DNA from: Catellatospora sichuanensis
GTDB taxonomy: Bacteria > Actinomycetota > Actinomycetes > Mycobacteriales > Micromonosporaceae
Assembly: GCF_007483665.1 (NCBI RefSeq)
Contig: NZ_VIQO01000014.1
Span: 124,001-188,000 of the forward strand
Direction: 5' to 3'
Length of the DNA stretch: 64,000 nt
Position numbers and translations under genes: made by a program. The notes beneath the pieces are model-generated. The model worked only from the letters and a program-made list of their open reading frames with translations, was not told the DNA's origin and searched no databases. Below are positions 25,994 to 35,026 of the stretch, piece after piece. Position 1 is the stretch's first letter. Each line of letters starts with the position of its first letter.

Positions 25994-26425
25994 TCACCGG
26001 GCGAGCAGGGCGACAAGATCGCTGCCCGTCACCACCCCGACCGCCACCCCGCGGGCGTCGACCACGGCCACCGCGTCCACGCAGGCCGTGCGCATCAGGC
26101 GCGCCGCGTCCACCACCGCCGCCCCGGTGGCGACCACCGCCGGCGTGCGGTCCAGCACCGACGAGACCCGCCGGTACGACAGCGCAGTCGGCTCGGCGGC
26201 CCACGCCGCCACGACCGACCGGTCCGCCAGCACGCCCACGCACCGGCCGCCCTCGTCCGTGACGACCAGATGCCGCAGCCCTTCACGCACCATCACCGCG
26301 AGCGCGTCGCCCAGCGTCGTCGACGTGGCGACGCCGTGCGGCGGCGTGCTCATCACCTCGCTGATCTGCCGCCACGCCAGCCCCGCCGCCCGGTCCGGCC
26401 GGCCCTGCGCGATCCGCCTGTCCAT
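25994..26425 (-). CDS. CBS domain-pair protein
   Basis: 143 residues made of two CBS domains: ISEVMSTPPHGVATSTTLGDAL to GVLADRSVV, and VSSVLDRTPAVVATGAAVVDAARLM to GVVTGSDLVALL. CBS pairs bind adenosyl nucleotides and act as energy or redox-linked sensors. No enzymatic domain is attached, as in the many small stress-induced CBS proteins of mycobacteria and streptomycetes. The next gene upstream is a universal stress protein on the same strand, so both may belong to a dormancy or hypoxia response. Confidence 0.9.
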   Translation of the reverse strand: MDRRIAQGRPDRAAGLAWRQISEVMSTPPHGVATSTTLGDALAVMVREGLRHLVVTDEGGRCVGVLADRSVVAAWAAEPTALSYRRVSSVLDRTPAVVATGAAVVDAARLMRTACVDAVAVVDARGVAVGVVTGSDLVALLAR

Positions 26426-26505
26426 GACCCGCTCCTGACCCGCCCTGTTCCGGCCCGCCCGAGCCTCGTCCCCCGGAGGCCCGGGCGGCAGGGCGTCCCG
26501 CGTCT

Positions 26506-27420
26506 CTAGGGTCGTTCAGCCTGTTCGCCGTCCGCGGCGGACCCGGACTCGGTGGCCGATGTGTGGCGCACCATCAGCACCGGGCAGGCCGCGTGGTGCA
26601 GCAACTGCTGGCTGACCGAACCCAGCAGCAAGCCGGTGAACCCGCCGCGGCCGCGTGCGCCGACCACCATCAGCTGGGCCTGCTCGCTCAGCCGCACCAG
26701 CTCCCGCCCGGCGCGTCCGGTCACCAGCTGCGTACGGACCCGGACGTTCGGGTGGAGCTTGCGCTCGGCGTCGAGGGCCGCGTCGAGGTCCTGCTGCTCG
26801 GCCGAACGCGCGGCGTCGGCATCGTAGAGCGCGGGCACCGAGTAGGACAGCGTCGTGGCGGCGTCGTGCCAGACCCGCACCGCCAGCAGCTCGGTGTCAC
26901 GCTGCCGGGCCTCCGTGAACGCCTGCCGTACGGCCGGCGCCGATCCCGGTGAGCCGTCCACCCCTAGCACGACCGGGCCGGGACGGCCCTCACCACGTAC
27001 CACCAGCACCGGGGTGGTGCAGTGCGCCGTCACCTCGACCGCGACCGAGCCCAGCAGCAGGCCGGTGAACCCGCCCAGGCCCCGGTCGCCGAGCACCAGC
27101 AGCTGCGCGGACCGAGCGGCCGCCAGCAGCACGCCCGCGGGGCCGCCCGTGACCAGGTCGGCCGCCACCTCGACGCGGCCGTTGGCCGCCTTCGCCGCCG
27201 CGGTCGCCTCGGCCAGGATGTGCTCGGCGTCGTGGCGCAGCCCGCCCTCGGGCACGGCCTCCGACGCGCCGACGCCGACATGCATGAGCGGCCAGATGAA
27301 GGCGTGCACGATCCGCAGCCCGCAGCCGCGCCAGGTCGCCTCGCGGGTGGCCTCGCGTACCGCCGCCAGCGCCGACGCGGAACCGTCGACGCCGACCGTG
27401 ACCATCGCCTGCTCGCTCAT
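26506..27420 (-). CDS. Universal stress protein with two Usp domains
   Basis: 304 residues with tandem Usp folds, residues about 5-145 and 152-292. Each has an N-terminal VGVDGS, and each ends in the ATP-binding motif G-2x-G-9x-G-S: VLGDRGLGGFTGLLLGSVA and VVGARGRGGFTGLLLGSVS. Tandem ATP-binding Usp proteins in actinobacteria respond to hypoxia, nitric oxide and stationary phase. The cluster with the CBS gene fits a DosR-like set of functions, but no DosR-type operator was recognised. Confidence 0.93.
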   Translation of the reverse strand: MSEQAMVTVGVDGSASALAAVREATREATWRGCGLRIVHAFIWPLMHVGVGASEAVPEGGLRHDAEHILAEATAAAKAANGRVEVAADLVTGGPAGVLLAAARSAQLLVLGDRGLGGFTGLLLGSVAVEVTAHCTTPVLVVRGEGRPGPVVLGVDGSPGSAPAVRQAFTEARQRDTELLAVRVWHDAATTLSYSVPALYDADAARSAEQQDLDAALDAERKLHPNVRVRTQLVTGRAGRELVRLSEQAQLMVVGARGRGGFTGLLLGSVSQQLLHHAACPVLMVRHTSATESGSAADGEQAERP

Positions 27421-27551
27421 CCCGTGTCCCCCACCCCATTATCGATCACGCGACCGCCCCGGCGTGACGTGCACTGATCGGAAATCCGGTGAAGGTGGCG
27501 CGATCCGGACCGATGCGGCGCAGATTGGAGAAGAAGCACGCGGGAGGCGGC

Positions 27552-28514
27552 ATGACGCTCGACGAGAGCACGTTCGCGCAGACGGAGTACGCCCCTGACG
27601 TGGTGGCGTTCAACGCGGCCATGGGGGCACTGGTCCGCGAGATGGGCTGGCCACCGGAGAGCGCGCAGGCGTACCGCGTGCAGGCCCGCGAGCGGCTCGC
27701 CGCGCTGGCGCCCGACGGGGTCCTCCCCCGCTCCCCGCGCGCCCGCGAGATCACCATTCCGCTGCCGGACGGCTCCATGTCGGCGCGGGTGTTCGACGCC
27801 ACCTCGCCGACCGGCCTTTACCTGCACGTACACGGCGGAGGCTGGGCCGTCGGGGCGGCCGACGAGCAGGACGCCTACCTCGAGGATCTGGCGCGCGGCA
27901 CGGGCCAGACCGTGGTCAGCCTCGACTATCCGCTCGCGCCCGAACGGCGCTTCCCGGGCCTGCTCGACGACTGCGAGGCCGCCGCCCGGCACCTGCTCGA
28001 CCATGCACCGCAGGAGTTCGGCGTCACGGTGGCGACCCTGGGTGGCGAGTCGTCCGGAGCGAACCTGGCGCTGGCGGTGGCGCTGCGGCTGCGCGAACAC
28101 CCGGCCGCCGTGGCCCTGCGGGCGCTGAACCTGTGCTACGGCGTGTACGACCTGACCCTCACGCCGAGCGCCCGCAACTGGGACGACGCGCGCGGCGGTG
28201 TCCTCACCACGGCCCGCATGCGCTGGTACGCCGAGCAGTACGTGCCCGACCTGGCCCACCGCGCCGACCCCGCGGCCTCCCCGCTCTACGCCCAGCTCGC
28301 CGGGCTGCCGCCGACGCTGCTCACCGTCGGCACCGAGGATCCGCTGCTGGACGACAGCCTGTTCCTGTACGCCCGGCTGCTCGCCGCACATTCTCCCGTG
28401 CAGGTCCAGGTGGTGCCAGGTGCGGGCCACAGCTTCAACATGCATCCGCTGTCGGTCACGGGGCCTGCCAACGCAGCCGTGTACCGCTTCCTCACGGCGG
28501 CGCTCACCACCTGA
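27552..28514 (+). CDS. Alpha/beta hydrolase, HSL-type esterase/lipase
   Basis: 320 residues from the ATG at 27552, with GGGAGG 6 bases upstream. The oxyanion motif LHVHGGGWAVG, the nucleophile elbow GGESSGANLA, a late acidic residue in TVGTEDPLLDD and the catalytic His in GAGHSFNMH define the hormone-sensitive-lipase family (family IV). It is cytoplasmic and acts on short-chain esters. The promoter region is shared with the divergent Usp gene. Confidence 0.9.
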   Translation: MTLDESTFAQTEYAPDVVAFNAAMGALVREMGWPPESAQAYRVQARERLAALAPDGVLPRSPRAREITIPLPDGSMSARVFDATSPTGLYLHVHGGGWAVGAADEQDAYLEDLARGTGQTVVSLDYPLAPERRFPGLLDDCEAAARHLLDHAPQEFGVTVATLGGESSGANLALAVALRLREHPAAVALRALNLCYGVYDLTLTPSARNWDDARGGVLTTARMRWYAEQYVPDLAHRADPAASPLYAQLAGLPPTLLTVGTEDPLLDDSLFLYARLLAAHSPVQVQVVPGAGHSFNMHPLSVTGPANAAVYRFLTAALTT

Positions 28515-28818
28515 TCGCGACCACCGCTCAGGCCGCTGTCGTGAACCCGTCGGCGGATCTTCTCGCTGGTCGGCCGTTGCGGCAGCGGGAACCGGTCGGA
28601 CAGCTCTCGCCGTCGGCACATCGTGGTGGGATGATCGGCGCGCCGCTCGCACGGCCCGTCCGCGGATCGCCCCTCAGCTCAACCGGATCGGTGCCGTGCG
28701 ACCCTCGCAACCGTACGTCCACGTCGGCCGTTGTCGCTCCGATCTGGATGATCGCGGCCGCAGGGGCCCCGCGCCGCGGGAGCGCCGGCGCGAACGGTAT
28801 CGGTGAGGGAGGAACGCT
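28515..28818. other. 304-bp intergenic stretch, no gene seen
   Basis: No reading frame here has a supported start or family signature. A minus-strand open frame near 28620 reads like a protein fragment (RFPLPQRPTSEKIRRRV) but has no ribosome site and runs into the esterase gene. I see no strong hairpin except weak GC-rich pairings. Confidence 0.4.
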
Positions 28819-29292
28819 GTGACGCAGGCAGAAGCCGGCGCATTCAAGATTCTCAAGGGCCTGGGCATCGCGATCGTGATCGTGGTTTCCCTGGTGCTGA
28901 TCGCGGTGTACTGGCAGCCCGTGCTGGACACCATCGTGGACATCTGGAACTACCTGATCGACCGCATCCCGTCGGATGGCGGCCAGCGCACCGCGGTGCT
29001 GGTCTACATGATCGCGGCGGTGGTGATGGGCGTGCTGTTCTCGCAGGCCGGCCACTTCACCGCGTACGGCATCGCGATGGGCCTGGTGCCGCTGCTGTGG
29101 GTGCTGTTCTGGGAGGGCTTCCCGCCGCTCGGCCTGCACCCCGTGTGGACGTCCAACATGGGCGTCGCCCACCTGAGCCCGAGCCAGGTCGCGCTGTGGG
29201 CGGTCGTCGCCGCGGTGCTCACCACGCTGGTCTTCGTGCCGCTGGAGATGCGTGAGAAGTGGCAGCGCCGCCGGCGCTCCCGCCGGGGCTGA
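28819..29292 (+). CDS. Small integral membrane protein, unknown function
   Basis: 157 residues from the GTG at 28819, preceded by GGGAGGA. Four hydrophobic segments are visible: AIVIVVSLVLIAVYW, VLVYMIAAVVMGVLF, GIAMGLVPLLWVLFW and LWAVVAAVLTTLVFVPL. An Arg-rich C-terminus follows. No family is recognised. A strong hairpin directly follows the stop, so the gene is likely a single transcription unit. Confidence 0.7.
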   Translation: MTQAEAGAFKILKGLGIAIVIVVSLVLIAVYWQPVLDTIVDIWNYLIDRIPSDGGQRTAVLVYMIAAVVMGVLFSQAGHFTAYGIAMGLVPLLWVLFWEGFPPLGLHPVWTSNMGVAHLSPSQVALWAVVAAVLTTLVFVPLEMREKWQRRRRSRRG

Positions 29293-29302
29293 GAAAAGCC
29301 GT

Positions 29303-29337
29303 GGCGGGTGGCGCCGGCATCGTCGGCGCCACCCGCC
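29303..29337. terminator. Terminator after the small membrane protein
   Basis: GGCGGGTGGCGCCG at 29303-29316 pairs perfectly with CGGCGCCACCCGCC at 29324-29337 across a 7-base loop. Confidence 0.8.
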
Positions 29338-29391
29338 TGGCCCGGTCCGGCCCCCGAGGCTACGCGAGAGCCGGCTCGGTCTTCGGGCACC

Positions 29392-29649
29392 TCACACGTA
29401 GGTCACCGTGTCGATGTAGAGGTACACGTCGTCACGGACCATGAGGCGAGGTGCGGTCATGGTCTCCTCCACGACACCGGAGTCGCCGCCGCAGATGATC
29501 ACGGCCTTGTCCGTCGCGATGTCGGAGATGATGCCCGCCTGCCACTTCCGCTCGCGGTACACCCAGACCCTGTCTCCGGGCTGGTACGAGTCGGTGGCCG
29601 CGATCTCGGCGGAAGCGCGCCGGGCGGGGTTGATCCTGGGAGCTGGCAT
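29392..29649 (-). CDS. Hypothetical small protein
   Basis: 85 residues from the ATG at 29649 with GAGG 6 bases upstream; longer in-frame starts have no ribosome site. After a basic N-terminus the sequence SYQPGDRVWVYRERKWQAGII looks like an SH3/KOW-type beta strand pattern, followed by VVEETMTAPRLMVRDDVYLYI. No family is recognised. Its upstream region holds a 55-bp element also found before the DUF397 gene near 63.7 kb. Confidence 0.6.
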   Translation of the reverse strand: MPAPRINPARRASAEIAATDSYQPGDRVWVYRERKWQAGIISDIATDKAVIICGGDSGVVEETMTAPRLMVRDDVYLYIDTVTYV

Positions 29650-29801
29650 ACGTGCCTCACTGCGGCGAACGTGGTGCTCGCGGATGGGGGGTGGAGCCGG
29701 CCGGCCGGGTTGAGTCCGTGCCGTCCGCCCGGTGCCGTGTCGCCACACCATCCGGGCCACAGATGCAAGTGCCACAATGCAAACGCCAAGTCGTTGCGTC
29801 T

Positions 29802-29856
29802 CCCATCATGCAGACGATCCTGTGCAGGCGCAAGCGCCGGATGCACGTGCAGATGA
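29802..29856 (+). promoter_or_regulatory. 55-bp conserved intergenic element, copy A
   Basis: This 328-bp gap (29650-29977) contains no gene. The element holds CCCATCATGCA, ATCCTGTGCA, GCAAGCG and GATGCACGTGCAGATGA in the same order and nearly the same spacing as the reverse complement of 63701-63755. It points toward the GNAT gene but could also serve the divergent small gene. Further TGCA motifs occur just upstream. Confidence 0.65.
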
Positions 29857-29977
29857 CTTTTGGCATTCCTTCCCCGTACAGAGCGTCACCTGCCTGGCGT
29901 AACGCGGGCGACATCTCGGTGAGATATGGCGGTCACGGGGCTGGCCGACGTCCCAGTCGGTGGGAAAAGATCGACAA

Positions 29978-30466
29978 ATGACCCTGGTGCGACCCGTCCG
30001 GCCCGACGACCTGCCCGCGCTGCTCGCACTGATCGCCGACCACGCCGCGTACGAGCGCGCCGCGCCCGTGCCGCCCGGCCTCGGCGACCGGCTCGCACCA
30101 GCCCTGTTCGCCGACCCGCCGCGGCTGCGCTGCCTGGTCGCCGACGACACCGGGATCCTCGTCGGATACGCCACCTGGACCCGCGACTTCGCCACCTGGA
30201 CCGGCCGTCACTACACCCACCTGGACTGCCTCTACCTGGCCGAAGACCACCGCGGCCGCGGCGTGGGCAGGCAGTTGCTCGACGCGGTGGTCGCCGCGGC
30301 CGACGGCGACGAGCTCCAGTGGCAGACCCCAGCCTGGAACACCGACGCCCAGCGCTTCTACCAGCGCCTCGGCGCCCGCGCCGCGGAGAAGGTCCGCTTC
30401 ACACTGCCGTCAGGCGGCGTCCGCATCGCGAACAGGCACGCGGACATCCGGCCGCGCAGCACCTGA
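29978..30466 (+). CDS. GNAT family N-acetyltransferase
   Basis: 162 residues from the ATG at 29978; a GTG at 29960 is possible, but its codons overlap the best ribosome site (GGGA). The GNAT fold is shown by MTLVRPVRPDDLPALLALI, YTHLDCLYLAEDHRGRGVGRQLL (acetyl-CoA loop RGRGVG) and WNTDAQRFYQRLGA. It resembles spermidine/diamine acetyltransferase-like enzymes, but the acceptor is not determinable. Its last 57 bases overlap the end of the convergent transporter gene. Confidence 0.9.
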   Translation: MTLVRPVRPDDLPALLALIADHAAYERAAPVPPGLGDRLAPALFADPPRLRCLVADDTGILVGYATWTRDFATWTGRHYTHLDCLYLAEDHRGRGVGRQLLDAVVAAADGDELQWQTPAWNTDAQRFYQRLGARAAEKVRFTLPSGGVRIANRHADIRPRST

Positions 30467-31297
30467 CGGCGCCCCACTCAACTCCCCGAACCGGGCCAGC
30501 GCCAGCGCGCCGCCGACCGCAAGCAGGAAGCCGCCGACCGCGACCGGCACCCAGCCGGCTCGCGCCTCGTCGCCCAGCACCACGACCCCCACCACGGCGG
30601 GCAGCACGGTCTCCCCGATCACCATCGCCGCCGTGGCCGTGGTGACCGAGCCGCCCGACAGCGCCATCGTCCACAGCACCAGCGCGATGAGGCTGGAAGC
30701 GGCCACCAGGTAGGTCGCCGGTTCGCGCATCATCCGCGCCGGATCGAGTTCCGGCAGGGTGCGCGCGGCGAGCGCCAGCACCCCGAAGCACAAGCCCGCA
30801 CACAGCCCGAGGGTCACGGTGCGCCACCGCCCCGGCAGGCGTCCCGCGCCCGCGCCGAGCACGGCGAGCCCGACCAGGCTGGCGGCGAGGGCGGTGTAGA
30901 AGTCGGTGTGCGCGCGGTTCGCGCCCTCGGGTCCGGCCGAGACGCCCAGCAGCGCCAGCCCCAGGCAGACGGCGACCACCGCGAACTTCTCGCCGCGACC
31001 CAGCCGCTCCTTCATCACGACGGCCGCCGCGATCGCGGTCACCGCCAGCGCGGACGCGATCGCGGCCTGCACCAGGAACAGCGGCAGATGTCGCAACGCG
31101 ACCAGTTCGAAGCCGAAGCCGAGCAGATCCAGGCCCAGGCCGGCGAGGAACGGCACGGTCAGCCAGGCACGCACCATGGACCGCGGGTCCAGCTCGCTGA
31201 CCGGCCCCGCCCCACGCATGCCGACGGCCTGCAGGACCGACGACAACCCGAAGCACACGGCCGCCGCCAACGCCCCGCACAGGCTCACGATCAGCAC
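30410..31297 (-). CDS. EamA-like (DMT superfamily) transporter
   Basis: 295 residues from a GTG at 31297. About ten hydrophobic segments in two halves are visible, starting with VSLCGALAAAVCFGLSSVLQAVG and including GPVSELDPRSMVRAWLTVPFLAGLGLDLLGFGFELVALRHLPLFLVQA-type motifs common to actinobacterial DMT proteins. Metabolite export is the usual role; the substrate is unknown. Its 3' end overlaps the convergent GNAT gene by 57 bp, so the two transcripts are antisense at their ends. Confidence 0.8.
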   Translation of the reverse strand: MLIVSLCGALAAAVCFGLSSVLQAVGMRGAGPVSELDPRSMVRAWLTVPFLAGLGLDLLGFGFELVALRHLPLFLVQAAIASALAVTAIAAAVVMKERLGRGEKFAVVAVCLGLALLGVSAGPEGANRAHTDFYTALAASLVGLAVLGAGAGRLPGRWRTVTLGLCAGLCFGVLALAARTLPELDPARMMREPATYLVAASSLIALVLWTMALSGGSVTTATAAMVIGETVLPAVVGVVVLGDEARAGWVPVAVGGFLLAVGGALALARFGELSGAPSGAARPDVRVPVRDADAA

Positions 31298-31378
31298 CGC
31301 TTCATCGTTTCACCGGGTCCCCGACCCGATCGGGCGTTCCGCTGGTCTGACTGCTCGCCCCCGGATGCTATAGGATCT

Positions 31379-31407
31379 TTGACAGCGTCCAGGAAACCGT
31401 TTACTGT
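31379..31407 (+). promoter_or_regulatory. Sigma-70-type promoter with LacI-like operator for the fucosidase gene
   Basis: TTGACA at 31379-31384 and TACTGT at 31402-31407 are separated by 17 bases. Within the spacer and reaching the -10 lies GGAAAC-C-GTTTAC (31392-31404), an inverted repeat with one mismatch of the kind bound by LacI-family sugar repressors. Confidence 0.6.
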
Positions 31408-31467
31408 CCCTTCGTTCTGCGACTTCCCGGCCGCCCCCGGCCGCCGTTCCGCTCGGCGAGGAGTGCC

Positions 31468-32724
31468 ATGACCACCGTCCCCACCCCGGCCCAGCTCGCC
31501 TGGCAGGAGGCCGGCTTCGGTCTCTTCCTGCACTTCGGGCTCAACACGTTCCACGGCAAGGAGTGGAGCGACGGCACCCTGGACCCGGCCACGTTCGACC
31601 CCGCCGACCTCGACGCGGCCCAGTGGGTCGACGTCGCACAGCGCGCGGGCGCGCGGTATCTGGTCCTCACCGCCAAGCACCATGACGGCTTCTGCCTGTG
31701 GCCGACCGACACCACGGACTACTCGGTCGCGTCGTCGCCGTGGCGCGGCGGCCGCGGAGACGTGGTCGGCGAGCTGGCCGAGGCCTGCCGCGCCGCAGCC
31801 ATGCCGCTGGGCCTCTACCTGTCCCCCTGGGACCGCAACGCCGCCCGCTACCCCGACCCGGCCGCGTACGACGCGTTCTACCTGCGTCAGCTCACCGAGC
31901 TGTGCACCCGTTACGGGCCGCTGTTCGAGCTGTGGTTCGACGGCGCGGGCTCGGAAGGCCGCACCTACGACTGGGACGCGATCATGAAGGTGGTCGACAC
32001 GCACCAGCCCCAGGCCATGGTCTTCAACATGGGACGGCCCACCATCCGGTGGGTGGGCAACGAGGACGGCCTGGCCGCCGACCCGTGCGTCTACACCGTC
32101 GACCGGTTGGGCAGGTCGATGTTCACCACCGACCAGGACAGCCTCGACGGAGCCCGCTACCTGCCGCCCGAGTGCGACGTGCCGATCCGGGCGCACTGGT
32201 TCTGGCAGCCCGACGACCTCCCCACGCTCAAGAGCACCGAACACCTGCTGGCCATCTGGTACCGCTCCGTCGGGCTGGGCGCGGGACTGCTGCTCAACCT
32301 GCCGCCGGACCGGCGCGGCCGGCTCGACGAGACCGACACCGCCCGGCTGCTGGAAGTCACCGCCGAGCTGCGACACCGGTTCGCGACGCCGCTGCCCGCC
32401 CGGCTCACCCACGAGCCGGGCCAGGTCGTCGCCGAGTTCGACACCGAGGTCGAGATCGACCACGTCGAGCTGCGCGAGGAGCTCACGACCGGGCAGTGGG
32501 CGGGCGGGCACGAGATCCGCTGCGGCGGGGCGGTGGTCGCGGCCGGGCACACCGTGGGCGTACGCCGCTGGCACGCCTTCCCCACGATCCGCACCCGCCG
32601 GCTCACCGTCGCCCTGGACCACCCACAGGCGCGGCTGACCGCCGTCACCGGCTTCCGCACCGGCCACGAGTCGTCGCCCGCGCCCCAGGAGCAGCCCGCG
32701 CTGGATGTGTCGAAAGTAGACTGA
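31468..32724 (+). CDS. Alpha-L-fucosidase, GH29
   Basis: 418 residues without a signal peptide, so intracellular. GH29 hallmarks are GLFLHFGLNTFHGKEW, the metal- and sugar-contact segment TAKHHDGFCLWPT, and the nucleophile Asp in LFELWFDGAG. A C-terminal beta-sandwich of about 90 residues follows (VAEFDTEVEIDHVELREEL). It removes alpha-L-fucose from short oligosaccharides taken up by the cell, consistent with degradation of plant xyloglucan or host glycans. The promoter region with a LacI-like box suggests sugar induction. No transporter or fuc operon is adjacent. Confidence 0.92.
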   Translation: MTTVPTPAQLAWQEAGFGLFLHFGLNTFHGKEWSDGTLDPATFDPADLDAAQWVDVAQRAGARYLVLTAKHHDGFCLWPTDTTDYSVASSPWRGGRGDVVGELAEACRAAAMPLGLYLSPWDRNAARYPDPAAYDAFYLRQLTELCTRYGPLFELWFDGAGSEGRTYDWDAIMKVVDTHQPQAMVFNMGRPTIRWVGNEDGLAADPCVYTVDRLGRSMFTTDQDSLDGARYLPPECDVPIRAHWFWQPDDLPTLKSTEHLLAIWYRSVGLGAGLLLNLPPDRRGRLDETDTARLLEVTAELRHRFATPLPARLTHEPGQVVAEFDTEVEIDHVELREELTTGQWAGGHEIRCGGAVVAAGHTVGVRRWHAFPTIRTRRLTVALDHPQARLTAVTGFRTGHESSPAPQEQPALDVSKVD

Positions 32725-32795
32725 TCGCGCCACCCACCTCCGGCGTCCCCCGCCGCGTCCATCTCCAGGACGCGTCGGCGGCGAAAGGGGGAGGC

Positions 32796-34106
32796 ATGGG
32801 CGACGGGCAGGACACCACGGCCCCGGCGGGGGCGGCTGTGCAGCGGCGGCCGGAGCTGGACGCGATACGCACGCTGGTGGTCGTCGGGTTGGTCTTCTTC
32901 CACTCCGCGCTGGTGTTCGACGCCCGCGACGACTACTACGTCAAGAACGCCGACACCACCGAGGTCACCACGATCCTGTCCGGGCTGGCCGTGGTGTGGG
33001 CCATGCCCGCGCTGTTCCTCATCGCCGGGTTCGGCGCGCGCCACTCGCTGCGTCGGCGCGGACCGGGCAGGTTCGCGGCGGAACGGCTGCGGCGGCTGGG
33101 AGTGCCGCTGCTGTTCGCGCTCGTCGCGCTGCTGCCGGTGCCGCAGTGGCTGCGGCTGAAGGCCGCCGACCCGGGCTACCACGAGTCCTACTGGCGGTTC
33201 CTGCCGCGCTTCTTCGACGTGCGGTTCGAGCCGGGCGAGTTCCCGTTCGTGCTGCAGGGCGAGCACTTCGAGACCGGGCACCTGTGGTTCGTGGTGCTGC
33301 TGCTGGCCTGGGCGCTGCTGCTGGCCGGCGCGGCCCGGGTGCTGCCCGCCGACCGGATGCGGCGGCTACGCGACCGGCTGGCCGCCTCCATCGGCCATCG
33401 CGGCATGGTGCTGCTGCTGCCCGCGCTGCCGCTGGCGCTGATCAGTGCCCTGGACGGCATGGAGGAAGGGCTCGCCGGCTGGAGCCGCTGGGCCTACCTG
33501 CTGTTCTTCGCATACGGCTTCGTCCTCGCCACCGACGAGCGGTTCCGCGACGCGATGCGCCGCGACGCGGTGCTCGCGGCCGTCGCCGGAGTCGTGCTGA
33601 TGGCGGTCGGCATGCCGCTGTTCTTCATGATCAGCCAGGGCGGCGGCGACCCGTTCACCGACCTGACCCGCCCGGCCCTGACCATGCGGGCGCTCTACGG
33701 CATGACCGGCTGGTGCTGGGTGGTCGCCATCCTCGGCCTGCTCGACCGGCGACAGGTCGCCCGGCGGGAACGGCGCCCGGCAGCAGGAGCGGTCGCCGCG
33801 CCGACGCACGCTGAGGCGGGCGACGGGCAGCCGGATCTCACCCGGCGCAGCTACCTGTACCTGGCGCTCGGCGCGCTGCCGGTGTATGTGCTGCACCAGC
33901 CGATCGTGGTCGCGGTCGCCTACGGCGTCGTGTCCTGGCAGGCCCCGATCGCGGTCAAGTACGCAGCCCTGGTCGCGATCGCGATCGTGCTGACCGTCGC
34001 CGCCTACGACCTGCTGGTGCGGCGGACGCGGATCACCCGATTCCTGTTCGGCATGCGCGAACCAGCCGCGGTGCGTCCGAACACGACAGATCGCCCTGGC
34101 GAGTGA
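32796..34106 (+). CDS. Acyltransferase 3 (OafA/WecH-like) membrane protein
   Basis: 436 residues from the ATG at 32796 (GGGGGAGG upstream). The N-terminal signature RRPELDAIRTLVVVGLVFFHSALVF carries the conserved RxxELDxIR and the catalytic His. About ten membrane helices follow, with a typical LYLALGALPVYVLHQPIVVAVAY near the end. The family transfers acyl groups to sugars or cell-wall polymers at the membrane. The ABC-2 exporter genes start 9 bases after its stop, so the three genes are probably one operon, possibly modifying and exporting the same product. Confidence 0.88.
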   Translation: MGDGQDTTAPAGAAVQRRPELDAIRTLVVVGLVFFHSALVFDARDDYYVKNADTTEVTTILSGLAVVWAMPALFLIAGFGARHSLRRRGPGRFAAERLRRLGVPLLFALVALLPVPQWLRLKAADPGYHESYWRFLPRFFDVRFEPGEFPFVLQGEHFETGHLWFVVLLLAWALLLAGAARVLPADRMRRLRDRLAASIGHRGMVLLLPALPLALISALDGMEEGLAGWSRWAYLLFFAYGFVLATDERFRDAMRRDAVLAAVAGVVLMAVGMPLFFMISQGGGDPFTDLTRPALTMRALYGMTGWCWVVAILGLLDRRQVARRERRPAAGAVAAPTHAEAGDGQPDLTRRSYLYLALGALPVYVLHQPIVVAVAYGVVSWQAPIAVKYAALVAIAIVLTVAAYDLLVRRTRITRFLFGMREPAAVRPNTTDRPGE

Positions 34107-34114
34107 GGAGTACC

Positions 34115-35026
34115 GTGCACGACATGTCACCGACGATCAAGGTCGAGGAGCTGCGCAAAGCCTACGGCGAGCTGCGCGCCGTCGACGGCGTCTCCTTCGA
34201 CGTGCAGACCGGGGAGTTCTTCGGCATCCTCGGGCCCAACGGCGCGGGCAAGACCACCACCCTGGAGATGATGGAAGGGCTGCGCAAGCCCGACTCGGGC
34301 AGCGTCACCCTGTTCGGCGAGAGCCCCTGGCCGCGCAACCCGCGCCTGCTCCCCCGCATCGGCGTGCAGCTGCAGGCCAGCGCATTCTTCGAGCGGCTCA
34401 CCGCGCGTGAGCAGATCCGCACCTTCGCCTCGCTCTACGGCGTCAGCGCCCGCAAGGCCGACGAATGGCTGGCCGTGGTCGGCCTGGAGGACATGGCGGG
34501 CAAGCGCAACGAGGACCTGTCCGGCGGCCAGCAGCAGCGCCTGTCCATCGCCTGCGCCCTCGCGCACGGGCCGGACCTGGTGTTCCTCGACGAGCCGACG
34601 TCGGGCCTGGACCCGCAGGCCCGCCGCAACCTGTGGGACGTGCTGCGCGACATCAGCGCGCAGGGCCGCACCGTGGTGCTGACCACGCACTACCTCGACG
34701 AGGCCGAGTCGCTGTGCGACCGGGTCGCCATCATGGACCACGGGCGCATCCTCGAGTCCGGGCCGCCCGCGACGCTGGTGCGCGACCTCGACGCGCCCAC
34801 CCGGATCTCGGTGGAGACCGGCACGATCACCGCCGAGGCGGCGCGCGGGCTCGCCGACGGGCTGGAGGTGAGCGACGACGGGGTCTCGCTGACCATCGCG
34901 ACGCGTACCCCCGCGCCCGTGCTCTCGGCGCTGGCCGAGCGGGACGCGCTGCGCGGCCTGTCCGTGCGCGGCGCGACCCTGGAAGACGTCTTCCTGCACC
35001 TCACCGGACGGGAGTACCGCGCGTGA
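34115..35026 (+). CDS. ABC-2 exporter ATP-binding protein
   Basis: 303 residues from the GTG at 34115, 4 bases after AGGAG; the ATG at 34124 is an alternative. Walker A is GPNGAGKTT, the signature LSGGQQQR, Walker B DLVFLDEPTSGLD and the switch His TTHYLDEAE. The C-terminal extension of about 80 residues is that of the DrrA/CcmA-type drug-exporter ATPases. It overlaps the permease start by 4 bases (GTGA). Confidence 0.94.
   Translation: MHDMSPTIKVEELRKAYGELRAVDGVSFDVQTGEFFGILGPNGAGKTTTLEMMEGLRKPDSGSVTLFGESPWPRNPRLLPRIGVQLQASAFFERLTAREQIRTFASLYGVSARKADEWLAVVGLEDMAGKRNEDLSGGQQQRLSIACALAHGPDLVFLDEPTSGLDPQARRNLWDVLRDISAQGRTVVLTTHYLDEAESLCDRVAIMDHGRILESGPPATLVRDLDAPTRISVETGTITAEAARGLADGLEVSDDGVSLTIATRTPAPVLSALAERDALRGLSVRGATLEDVFLHLTGREYRA

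Noticed and set aside
28286-28621. Minus-strand open frame after the esterase gene with a protein-like segment
   Set aside because: Most of it is antisense to the esterase 3' end, and no start signal was found.
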